From: Oscheius dolichura
Lineage: Eukaryota; Nematoda; Chromadorea; Rhabditida; Rhabditidae
Assembly: GCA_932521035.1 (NCBI GenBank)
Contig: OW051496.1
Coordinates: 6,448,001 to 6,512,000 of the forward strand
Length of the DNA stretch: 64,000 nucleotides
Reading direction: 5' to 3'
Positions 46,990 to 56,677 of this stretch are shown here, one piece after another. The notes beneath the pieces were generated by a model. The model worked only from the letters and a program-made list of their open reading frames with translations. It searched no databases and was not told the DNA's origin. Positions within the stretch are counted from its first letter, which is position 1. Every line of letters begins with the position of its first letter. Position numbers and translations under genes: made by a program.

Positions 46990-47592
46990 CTAAAAAACAT
47001 CCCTTACTATTAAAGTGCTATGGTGTTTGTCTGTCTGTCTATCTGTTTGTTTGTTTGTTTATTTGTCTGTCCGATGGTAAAGGGATTACTAATTTTTTAA
47101 TCCAGGGGGCCGCCGCAGGCGGTCGTCGGCAGAAAAGCGGAAAGATCGCCACAGGTCGAAGCGGATAACTTTGACAGATATACGACAGCCGTAGGCTGCC
47201 GAAGGCCCGCTGGTAAATGATGAAATTAAAAGCTAACTTGTTGCGAATTCCTCGTAAATATACTATATTGTCTATTATGTCTGAATACCCGGAGCATCAG
47301 CATAATTTACGTTCTTCAGCAAATTGCAACCAAGAGGAGTAGGATCAAATCAAATCAAACTGGAGAGAGAAGAGAAAAAAATAGCCCGCAAATTTCAAAA
47401 ACATTATTTCTTTATTCTACGCAATTGCGTAGGTCCCAGTAGAATGTCGCAGAAGGAAGAGAAGAGCGCAGTTTTACCCATTTGACTCGTCGGTTCTTCA
47501 CAAATTTATCTGTAAATAACTACTTCTGTAGCTTATAAAACGTCGAGAAAGGGTGTTGTATATTGTAGTTTAATTTTAGATAGAAAACAGCT
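46990..47592. other. intergenic with simple repeat and GC-rich hairpin
   Basis: 47030-47070 is a (TGTCTGTC/TTGTTTGT) simple repeat. It is followed by a GC-rich segment 47105-47215 with small hairpins (CCGCCGCAGGCGG; GCCGTAGGC). The missing first exon of SURF1 may be here. Confidence 0.4.
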
Positions 47593-49316
47593 ATGGAGAA
47601 CACTGGATGCCCTTATGTCTTGTCCGAAGAGAAGACGGTCTTCAATGGCCGTTGGATAAAAACGAAAGAAGTTCGATTCCAATCGAAGAAAACGAATGCC
47701 GAAGGAGTAAAAAGCTTTTAGAGGAAAGAGCTTGGCCCCGTTCAGGTCTGGCAGTCCACCCACCGTACCACTCGGCCAGCTGGTGCCGAAGTCGACGGCG
47801 TCGACATCATTGCAGTTCTGAAGAAAGCCGACAAGAAGTATTTCATCTTTGTCAAGCAGTACCGTATCCCAATGGGTGGCTGGACTTTGGAGTTCCCGGC
47901 GGGACTCATTGACCCGGGGGAGGATGTCGAGAAGACGGCTCTCAGAGAACTGAAGGAGGAGACGGGCTACTCGGCTACGGGGGCCAAGATTCTTCACAAG
48001 TCGGTCATTTAACTTTGAGAAATATTGATATTGTAGGACCTGTGGGATCCAGGGGCTCGACCCGGGCCTGTCGGACGATTCGATACAATTTGTAACGATG
48101 GAGGTTGACGGGGACGACCCGGACAACGCCAGTCCCCAGCAGAAGCTGGACTCCGACGAGGTGGGCCAGTTCAAAACCGAGGAGCGGTAATTGCTGGCAT
48201 TACACCCCTCGGCCGCGGCACAGTTCACCCGGCACACACGTCTGACCTCGTGGACGACGGCAGACGGAATCGGCCTGCTGGCAATAGACCCCGTTGACTG
48301 TCCTCCGTCCGATTATCTCGACCGTCGGCCAGCAGCTGAGAATCCCCCGTCTGGCCCGGCTTCTCCCAATCAGCACGTAGCGAGTCACGTCCCCGAAAAG
48401 GAAATAAGCTTCGACTTTGTGCTCAGGTGCTGTTCTCTCGTCTCCTATCAGCGGGCCTGCGTGATCGGAGGCTGCCTTGCTACGTGCCCGGCGGATGCGT
48501 TTCACCATCGCTGGACTTTCAACGGGGCCCTTATCATTTCGTTGCCTCTGCCACTTTGGAGAGCAACAACAAAACGGCACAATACAGCGAGAAGGAGGAC
48601 TCGTCTCGTGGGACACTCATTAGCCACGGCCCCCGGAAAGCGCTGCCTCTCTTTTGGAAAGGGACTCGGCGTATTAGGGCGGCCCATCTCCAAGATGGAA
48701 AGAGCAGCCTGTAAGATCTCTCCCCAAGGATTTACTCTTTTCATATTCCGCCACCACAAATCGGAGCCTCCTTCTCGTCATACCGCACTTTCTGTCCGTG
48801 CTATTGGCGAGGGATATTCAGCGGCGGCTGCAAAGACGCCGAGCTATTTTAGATGCTCCGGGGCGTGGTCACACGATGTAAAGCTCGCCGTGTTGCAGGG
48901 CCGGCGGAGCACTTCCGCTGTTCGACGATCTCCTGCTCTCTGAGGCCACCAGGAAGTAGTGGGAGAGGGAGAGGGCCCCTCGTGGATTAACGAAACGGGA
49001 TGGCCGAAAGAGGATTGATGGCCTGCGCGAGAGTGCTTCTTGGAAGCCAAGTCACCCGGAAGGCACATCAAAGGCTGCCCCTTCCCTGGTCGGTTGAGCC
49101 CCAAAATTAGAGATTACCGTTATCTCCAACTTTTTAAAAGACACCATAAAAGTTCAGCCATTGATTTGTACTCCTTTCCAGAACATCGAAGTGGTCCTGG
49201 TGGAGTGTGACAAGGTGCTGGACTATCTCCGATCCGTGGAGAAGAGCCTCCACGTCGAGGCTATGGTGTACTCCTTTGCCATCGGCTACCGTCTCAACAA
49301 GGAGTTCGGATTGTGA
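47593..49316 (+). CDS. ADP-sugar pyrophosphatase NUDT5 (Nudix hydrolase)
   Basis: Hydrolyses ADP-ribose and related ADP-sugars. Exons: 47593 to about 47709, about 47749-47998, 48036-48160 and 49182-49316. Joined protein: TVFNGRWIKTKEVRFQSKK, VWQSTHRTTRPAGAEVDGVD, FVKQYRIPMGGWTLEFPAGL, then the Nudix box in GEDVEKTALRELKEETGY (G-x5-E-x7-R-E-x2-E-E pattern). Next come GLDPGLSDDSIQFVTM with NUDT5-specific VDGDDPDNASP, and the C-terminal VEAMVYSFAIGYRLNKE, which aligns with the vertebrate NUDT5 end. The last intron is about 1.02 kb in a genome of about 40-nt introns. The donor GAG/GTGGGC was chosen because it alone keeps both the frame and the family alignment. AATAAA at 49338-49343. Confidence 0.88.
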
Positions 49317-49337
49317 TTCAGACGGGCACTCATAGAC

Positions 49338-49343
49338 AATAAA
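49338..49343 (+). terminator. poly(A) signal of NUDT5
   Basis: AATAAA 22 nt beyond the NUDT5 stop codon. Confidence 0.6.
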
Positions 49344-49517
49344 CATTCCTGTGAAAGAGAAGGAGAGGCGGGCGAGCGGAAGCCCCCGTACCGTATCGGA
49401 ACGGGCCTGCCCCCTTTCCCTCGTGTTTACACCTTGATAGATCGTAGAGGAAGACAAAAGACAACCTTGTGGTCGTTGCAAGACCATCTTTTTTGTTGAT
49501 TAGGATATGGCAGATGC

Positions 49518-49523
49518 TTTATT
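49518..49523 (-). terminator. poly(A) signal of the nuclear receptor
   Basis: AATAAA on the minus strand, about 50-90 nt past the two possible stop codons of the receptor. Confidence 0.55.
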
Positions 49524-49571
49524 CTGACATATTCTGCTGCACAAGTTATTATTATTACACATACACGTCTG

Positions 49572-51166
49572 TCAACGGAGATTGCTTCTGGGAGAGGGTT
49601 GGGCCATTGCTGGCTTAGGAGAGGAAGACCTTGACTGGGTGGATAGGGGCCGACGAGAAGAGCTGGAAAGAAGGCTGGCTGATGAGGGGGAGAGAACACC
49701 TCCACTTACCGGCATGGGGGCACTGATGAAGGGATAGCCGGAGGAGATGAGACTGGGCGAGGTGGAAGGAGGACTGCCACCCATCGAGCTCAACTGGCTG
49801 GCTATCAGCTGGGCCAGGAAGACCTCCTTGGAGATAGGCACACTCTCGTGGTGGAACAGCACCGGTGACTCGCTAAAAGACACAGATTATCCCCCCGCTC
49901 TATCGGGCTACCGTACCTCTTGGGAGTGGGGATCTCCTTTTTGACGGGATCGATCATCCCGAAGAGGCTGGCCAGCTCACTGTTCTCCAGGGCCTGCTGT
50001 CCGATGGAGGTGAGAGCAGGGACGATCATCAGGAGGGAAGAGACTCGGAGAGAGGCGTCCACCGAGTTCAATTGGGCCCCGAGGTAGGAGAACAGGGCCT
50101 TCAGAAGAGCATCTCTGGCCTCGCGGAGCTTCTCCTTGCTGAGACTGCTCATCCCGACGACGTCTCCCGAAAGGAGGAGGAGGGCCTTGAGGCTGGAGAA
50201 TTCGGCTTGGTCGACGTGGAGTCTCCTCATGGGAGCCAGTAGTTCATCTTGGATCCTCTGGTAGGTGTTGAGGGAAGGGTGGCCGAGAAGGGCAGGAGAG
50301 AGGAACTGGTCGTTGGGGAGGAGCAGCTGGCCGAGGGGCATGCTCTTCTGGACGACACCCAAGAGGGCGAAGCTGGGGCTGGCCTGCTTCAGGAGGAGGC
50401 CCTAAACAGGAGAGATACTTCAGTTCGGGGAGAAGGGGGCGAACCTTGTCATTGATGGGGATTTCGGGAAGGGGATGCAGCATGGAAGTCCAGCCGATGA
50501 GGTTGGAGATGACCCGCTGCCGGCAGGAGGACTCCTCGTCCCTCAGGAGGGCATTCACCCCCTGGCTGGAGATCAACCGGTTCTCGATGTCCATCAACAT
50601 TTCTACCAGACGACGCGAGGCCTGGCAGTTGGGAGACTCCTGAAAATTGTCGATTACCGTAATCTGTGGCTGAGTCTCTTCGATGATGATTGCTTACGTA
50701 GGGTCTCGCGAACTCTGCCCACCGTATTCTGTTTACCGAGAAACAGTAACTTACGTTTTTGGGAGAGGGGGCTCCCTCACTGTCGGAGTTGTCCATGGTC
50801 AGGCTGCGCTTCCTTCTCTTCGTGCTGCCGATACGGTCCCGCTCGTTCTGGATAGCCTCCGGCTTCATCCCGTCGGCCAGACACTTCTGGAAGCGGCAGT
50901 AGCGGCAGGCGTTGCGGTGGTCCTTGTCGATGTTGCACTGCTTGTTGAACCGGCAGGTATACTGTAGATTCTGCCAGACACTCCTGCGGAAGAACCCCTT
51001 GCATCCGTTGCAGCTAAAAGTCCCGGTTCGAGCCTTTTGTGGGAGGGCAAACGTACGCGACTGCTCCGTAATGTTTCCCTATTGCCTTGTCACCACACAC
51101 AACACAAAAGTCCACGGAGCCGACGGGTAGTTCTGTCGAGACGGAAGGAGAGACAAGTAGATCCAT
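49572..51166 (-). CDS. nuclear hormone receptor, HNF4/NR2-like
   Basis: Ligand-type transcription factor. It starts [16 protein letters not shown] at 51166, 6 nt past a TTCCAG acceptor. The DNA-binding domain has two C4 zinc fingers: [19 protein letters not shown]-box [11 protein letters not shown], then [20 protein letters not shown] and [20 protein letters not shown]. The A-box style end (QNERDRIG) is like HNF4. A hinge with KRRKRS follows, then a ligand-binding domain of helices ([46 protein letters not shown]) with [17 protein letters not shown] as the helix 5-7 region. The C-terminus is uncertain: an unspliced frame ends at 49572, while use of a GTAAGT donor near 49710 would end the protein at 49615. 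The subfamily is not settled. Confidence 0.88.
50652..50664. repeat. GATTACCGTAATC palindrome in a receptor intron
   Basis: Near-perfect 13-bp palindrome related to the GATTACGGTA motif of the GC-rich blocks. Confidence 0.7.
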
Positions 51167-52159
51167 CTCTCTCTGGAAGCGGACACGGTCAGCGGGGGAG
51201 AGAGGCAACGAGGAGAGCAAAAGAATTAGAGACGGTACCGTACCCTTGTGGCGGAGTTCAAGCGTGTTTCTCTGTGTACACCAAAAGTTCAGCCCTAGCA
51301 AAACAGGCAATTTCCATACCGTAACCCTGACTATTTTTGTCTTATTTTATTAGAATAAAATGTTTGGGGGGGGGGGGGGGGGGGCTGAGGGGGTAGTCCT
51401 CCTTGGCAGAGGGGCAGACAGAGAGAGGAGACCCCTACTCCGAGTAAGGAGGACTGACTAGGAAGAGGGGAGACTTGAGGGATGAAAATAGAACGGATCA
51501 GGAAAGAATGAAAAGGGAAGGGAGTCCTCGATTGGGAAGTATAAAAGGACAGAAAGTCGGGAAAGAATAGATTTTCCGGAAGTGGCACACCCGAGGGAAT
51601 AGGGGGAGGAATGTGGTCAGGAGGCCAGAAACAGCCTGGGATTCCAGATAGGTCGGGGAGCAGTTATCTAGATGGCCGTGGGGCACGTCGACAAGCTGTT
51701 ATCAGCCATGAAAAGTCACGGAGGAGGGCGCGAGTGGCCACGGGGGGGATGGGGGGCGGTCCGGAGCGCATTCTACACCTAGCGAAGATCATGGTTCAAC
51801 GAGGAGTGACGTAAGCACAGGCGGTCGGAAAACCTGTCGAGCGGGGGAGAGACCGGGCAAAACGAATAGACGCAGCCGGTGGAAATAGAACGGGGATCGA
51901 ATGGCGCAGGAGGTGGAATTGGTGGAAAAGAGGCTGTACAGGCGAGAGGGCCGAGGCTGGCAGCCGGCTGGGAAACGGTCTCGAACTTCGAACGACGAAT
52001 GACGAACTGACATTCGAAGGTCCGACGGCGGACTATTTCTGTACGCGCGTCTTCCCACGCCCCGTGAAGAATAGGCCCCTGTGGCATTATCTGCCCGTAG
52101 CGGGGACGGGGCTCTGTCTCTTCCTCCCTAATCACGGCTATGTTTGCCTAAGATTTGGG

Positions 52160-52174
52160 GATTACGGTAGACGC
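52160..52174. repeat. GATTACGGTAGACGC motif, copy 1
   Basis: Identical 15 bp recurs at 52624-52638; a reverse-complement core is at 52709-52718. Confidence 0.75.
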
Positions 52175-52623
52175 CTTTAAGGAGTCTCGATACCCTGAGA
52201 AGAAAGCTCTGGACTATCCTCCATCTCGGGGAGGACGACTCTGCCAGGCAGATACACGACTGGAGGATCCCCGGGGTCACCTAATTCGATCAACCGCTTG
52301 GCAACAACTGCTTGACTAACCGGAACCCGTATTGTTGTTTTGGGAAGTCACCCGGGTCAGAAACAAGACATTCAAAAGGGGATCTCTCTTGGAATATCCG
52401 GGGATTGCCCAATCTTCAAAGATCTGGCCTCTTTGTTTTTAGCCAGCCGTTATCAGTTTTTGGAACTAGCTAGTCCTTGGACGGGCAGACTGTTCTTCGC
52501 GCGGGACGGCGACCTTACTGCAAAAGTCTAGGAAGTGCCGTGGTGTAAAATTCTGTTCTGTTCATTTTTGGATACTGAAGGTTCACCCCCGGTCTCCTCG
52601 GGCGGCTGAAGGACTCGCTGGTG

Positions 52624-52638
52624 GATTACGGTAGACGC
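52624..52638. repeat. GATTACGGTAGACGC motif, copy 2
   Basis: Identical to 52160-52174. Confidence 0.75.
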
Positions 52639-55042
52639 ACTTCCGCTTCCCTTTCTTTTTCAGAGAACTCACCCCCCTCCTCCCGTTGCTGCTTATCAAT
52701 AATAAATCTACCGTAATCGAGCTAAAATTATCAGAGCTTGAACTATTTCCAGGTGTCACCTATTCCAAATAACCAGCGTGAGCCTTGATTGGCTGATGGC
52801 GGCGAGTAGAGTCAAATGCCAAGTTTGATGGCCGCGAACTTTAAACTGGGAGGAAGCTGGGGAAAATTGTGCAGAGAGTGCAGCCGGGGACGGGCGATCC
52901 TTTGAGACCTCGGCCGGGCCTCAAAGATCGCCGGAGGGGAGGAGGAACTCGGTGGGAGAGGGGCCACTGAAAAAGATCGCCGGAAAGGGCCCCTCGGGAG
53001 GGAGACCAAACGGGCGGGGACTCAATCAGCAGCCCGCCCCGCGCTGACCAGCTTCCTGCTCTAAAAATGGAGAATAGCCGGAATTGGGCTAAAATTGAAC
53101 ACGCACTTTTGCAAGGAAACGATCACGGACCAAAAACGAACGGGAAGGGGAATAAGTTCTCGGAACCAAAAAAAAAGGGGCTGAGAGGGGTGGAGATGCC
53201 CGCGAACCATGGCCGCCTACCGTACCCCTCGCCCTGTTGACAGCGTGGAGAAGCCGTATTTATATTTCGAACAAGACCCGAAGCCTCTCAAAGACGAGAC
53301 CATCGAACAAATTGACCCCGGATGATCTGGAGACTGCAAATAGCCTGGGAGGAGTTCAAAAAGAGGAAGGCCCCGGGACAGGGATGAGGAGAGGACAGCA
53401 GCCGGGGAGGAGACCGACCTGTGTGTCTGTGATTCCCATTTTAAGGGAGACGGATCCACGTCATCCGAGAACTTGGAGGAGGGATTTCTTCCGAGAAAGG
53501 ACGTGCAGAATTAGATCGCGGCTCGCGGGCTGTTTTCCCCGAGTTCCGCATTCAAAGACGCGGCTGGAATGGGAAAGAGGGCTAGATTAGAACACAAAAA
53601 AGATGTTACTTGGGTAAATTCCTAGTGGTATGCGAGTACTTGGCAGTGTTAATGCTCTAGAGGGGAATTATTTCGAGATTTGGACAGTATCTTTTGATTC
53701 TCCCTATTTGAGCCAGACGGTACAGCAGACGGCCGGCAACTTGCTTCACAATGTCCCATAACATCCTTTGTTTCAGAATAACAGGATAAATAGCTTTCCC
53801 CCTTCTCCATTTGGGGGGAAGAGGATTGTCTCCTCAACAGATCTGTGTGAGACACTGGACCTTGGCTCCCTCCTATTGTCTAGCAATCTCTCTCCAGTAA
53901 TCTGGCCACTTTTTGGAATATTTCCTCAAATTTCAGCTCTCTGGTCATTCGGACTTCAAGATCGAAGATCGCGATGCCGACGTGCCATTCCTTGCAGCCG
54001 GACCTTCTATTCATGGCATCGCAGCGAACTCAATCTATGACTCGGGGAATAGAGTGCAAAGGAGCAGAACCAGGAACTGCGTCGGTGGGGTGTGACTCTG
54101 AGATGAGGGCGGAGGCAGCAGCTACTCGATGAGAACTACGGAAAATGAACAAAACGACGAAATGTTAGAGGGATGGCCCGAGCCAGGCATCAGGGGGTCC
54201 TACAACGAACGTTTTTTTAACGTCTCTCGTAAATTTTTTCCCTTGTTTCGTATAGATATCCACGGCCGATACGGCTGTTTTATTTTTACTGTTCGAGCCA
54301 TTGAGAGGCCAACAGTATTATATTTTGATTGCGGTGTGAGCCTGTTGATCCACTCTGTCCCATGGCCGGCTTCGGTTCAGATGCACGAGGCTCCAGGAAT
54401 CGGAGTAAACAGGTCGGACTCACAGTTCGCTCGACCGGCCGCAACTCAAAAATAGTACCTCAATACGGGATGAGGACCGTTATGTGAGGGAGGCACTTAT
54501 CCCGTAGATGAAGATGAAGCTTGTGGCGAAGTGCGGGGAGTTGTAAAAGAACAGATATATAACTTGCAGAATGGGAAATTCAGAAAAATGTGAGAAAGAC
54601 CTGGGGGTAAATGAGCTCAAATAAACCTAAAAAGTCGAGGAATGGCTGGAAGTCTGGAAACAAGCAGTTTTGTGTATATAGCCCCTTCGTGAGGATTTCC
54701 CATGCCATCTTTCATTGTGCCCTCATCATTTGATCGCGCGCAGCGCGAAGCGCGTCGGTCATAATCATAGAAAGGATACAAATGAAAAGATATGAGATGT
54801 CCAATGGAAAAGAAATATGGTGGTTTTGCATATGCATTTGATGCCACTATAGCTCAGCTTACCGTTTTTACCTTGTTATTGCTATGTTCTTCTTTTTTTT
54901 ATCGACTTCATCGGATCTGCCGGGTGCGCTGTACAAAGTTGCACTAGTGACCCAAGTTTGATGAAGTTTGGCCATGGAATAAGCGAGAACGAGCGACAAA
55001 CGCGTTTAGAAAAGTGCGCCGTCCGCCGTCCGTCTCCTGAAT

Positions 55043-55117
55043 GGCCAAGTGGCGCAATCGGCAAGCGCGCTGTCTGGGGATCCAAGGCTTGCGGGGTTCG
55101 AACCCCCGGGTATGCAA
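55043..55117 (+). repeat. tRNA-like element (SINE head or tRNA pseudogene)
   Basis: Carries a good A box (TGGCGCAATCGG) and B box (GGGTTCGAACCCC), a 5-bp T stem CGGGG/CCCCG and a 4-bp D stem GCGC/GCGC. The acceptor stem (GGCCAAG versus GGTATGC) and the anticodon stem (CTGTC versus CCAAG) do not pair, so a working tRNA is unlikely. Confidence 0.6.
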
Positions 55118-55889
55118 AAACTCTTTTGCTTTATAGGTACATTACCCAGAGTGGTTCCGGGTGTACAACATCGTGAAGAGCGGCAGCCCCCCTCCCCCCG
55201 CCTAGGTTCCGCTTTACAGTATTTCTTATTCAGTTTCGTCAACTGTCGTGGAATTAGATAGGCATTTCCCGATAGATAAAAAAGAAAGATAATACAAAGA
55301 GACTTGAATGACTTCCGAATGAATAAAATGTAAGAAAGCAAAGATGGCGTTTAGCCCCAGAGCTACTGACGAAAAGTCACTACTAAAACAGGGAGGCTGG
55401 GTAATTCGAGAGGAGCTCGATGAAGTGCGTCGAAAACAGCCGTTATTTGTGGTATTGTTCCACTTTTGTAGATTCCTCTCCATTTCCCAATATTGCTCCA
55501 TTTTTGTACCCTCCTTGTAAACGCAAATAACACTTTTTATTGAGATTTCTCTTTTTCCAACAAACGAATGTATTCTAGCATTTTTTTTAGTATTCCAAAT
55601 AAATGTTCCATGTATGCACAAACATTTATAATATCATTCACGTTTAGAAATGGCACATTTGCAAGTCCTAAGGTCCATATATATATTTGAAAGGGAAGAA
55701 GAACTCTTGAATTCAAGAACTTCATGAATTCATGAAGTCTCGGGCGAAATAACCGTGCTCCGCTTGCCTATTTCACATTGCTGCTTCGCCACTATTTCTT
55801 CTAAAAAACATTTGCACTTCAATCTTGCTTATTTTATGTTCCAAAATTTGTTAATTTCAGCTTCCACAAAATATACAACAACTAGGAGC

Positions 55890-56511
55890 ATGTCAGACAG
55901 TACGTTACTAGCTACGGATAACCTTGAGTCGTTAAAAGAAGGTGAAATCTTTACTGATCCGGAAACTGGGAAAAAATATCGTGTAAAGAAGACTATACTT
56001 CCACACTACTCTGCATCAGGTCCTCATGGATTAGGTTGGTTTCTTTCTAAGTCGTTTTTAAGGATAACGCAACGTTTGTATCGATGTCATACAGTTTAGG
56101 TGATCCAAGTGATAGGACACTTCGACGAATAGAGGCCGATGTTATTATCCCTAACAGAATGAATGCCGAAATTGAAAAAGTGGATTGCAACAAATTTTAT
56201 TTGAGTGAGTGTGTTTCACATGAAGCCCTTATTTATATAGATCTCGTGGAATGCTTACGAGCGGATGGTGCCGTAAAAGGACTACATTCATGTAAACCCG
56301 TACTAGCTGACTTCAATAGATGTAAATTTGAAAAGTGACCATCTTTGTTGATTTTTTATCCATAAAATTTAGATTCCATGATACAGCGTTTAGAGAGCGA
56401 ATTACTGAAGAATATCTAGAAGAGCGGTCAAACGCAAGAAGGACGGGTATGTCGACTCGCCAACAAAAATTAGAAGAATATCGAGAATGGAAGCAAACCC
56501 AGAATAAGTAG
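55890..56511 (+). CDS. cmc1: CMC1, COX assembly twin CX9C protein, with N-terminal extension
   Basis: Small mitochondrial intermembrane-space protein that stabilises COX1 early in complex IV assembly. Four exons: 55890-56034, 56100-56204, 56241-56334 and 56373-56511; 160 residues. The core matches CMC1: GDPSDRTLRRIEADVIIPNR; the first CX9C (C-NKFYLNLVE-C); the second (C-KPVLADFNR-C); then FHDTAFRERITEEYLEERSN, with the family end FRxTGxxTK-like ARRTGMSTRQQK. The first CX9C spacing only appears after a 36-nt in-frame intron (56205-56240) is removed. The N-terminal 48 residues (EGEIFTDPETGKKYRVKKTI) extend beyond the usual CMC1 start. An AATTTCAG acceptor ends at 55860. AATAAA at 56552-56557. 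Confidence 0.9.
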
Positions 56512-56551
56512 ACTTGTGAAGTCTGTAGGCAGATTGTTCTTTTTTATTTTT

Positions 56552-56557
56552 TAATAA
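56552..56557 (+). terminator. poly(A) signal of CMC1, first gene of likely operon
   Basis: AATAAA 41 nt past the CMC1 stop. The next gene's acceptor (CATAGTCTTTAG) ends at 56674, about 117 nt further on. That is the spacing expected inside nematode operons. Confidence 0.65.
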
Positions 56558-56633
56558 AAATCTAGCAAAATTTAGTCTTCTATTCAAAATAGTATTGTTT
56601 TTCTGAATATTTTAAACTGTACTCTCCTTTGTT

Positions 56634-56648
56634 CCCCCCCCCCCCCCC
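56634..56648. repeat. 15-C homopolymer
   Basis: Uninterrupted C run in the CMC1-TUT1 intercistronic gap. Confidence 0.9.
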
Positions 56649-56677
56649 TTTGCTATATTATTCATAGTCTTTAGATA

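Larger units (their letters stand above)
51167..55889. other. 4.7 kb stretch with no supported protein gene
   Basis: GC-rich to about 54 kb. Contains a 19-G run (51366-51384), three GATTACGGTA motifs (52160, 52624, 52709), a GC-rich palindromic patch (54733-54756) and a tRNA-like element. A frame at 53940-54095 (+) after a TTTCAG reads LSGHSDFKIEDRDADVPFLA and could be an exon, but no partner exon is seen. Confidence 0.45.

Noticed and set aside
48191-48943. 250-residue plus frame downstream of NUDT5 exon 3
   Set aside because: It lies in the intron defined by the NUDT5 C-terminal exon and has no family match; GC-rich open frame by chance is likely.
55043-55117. Functional tRNA gene
   Set aside because: Acceptor and anticodon stems do not pair, despite good A and B boxes.
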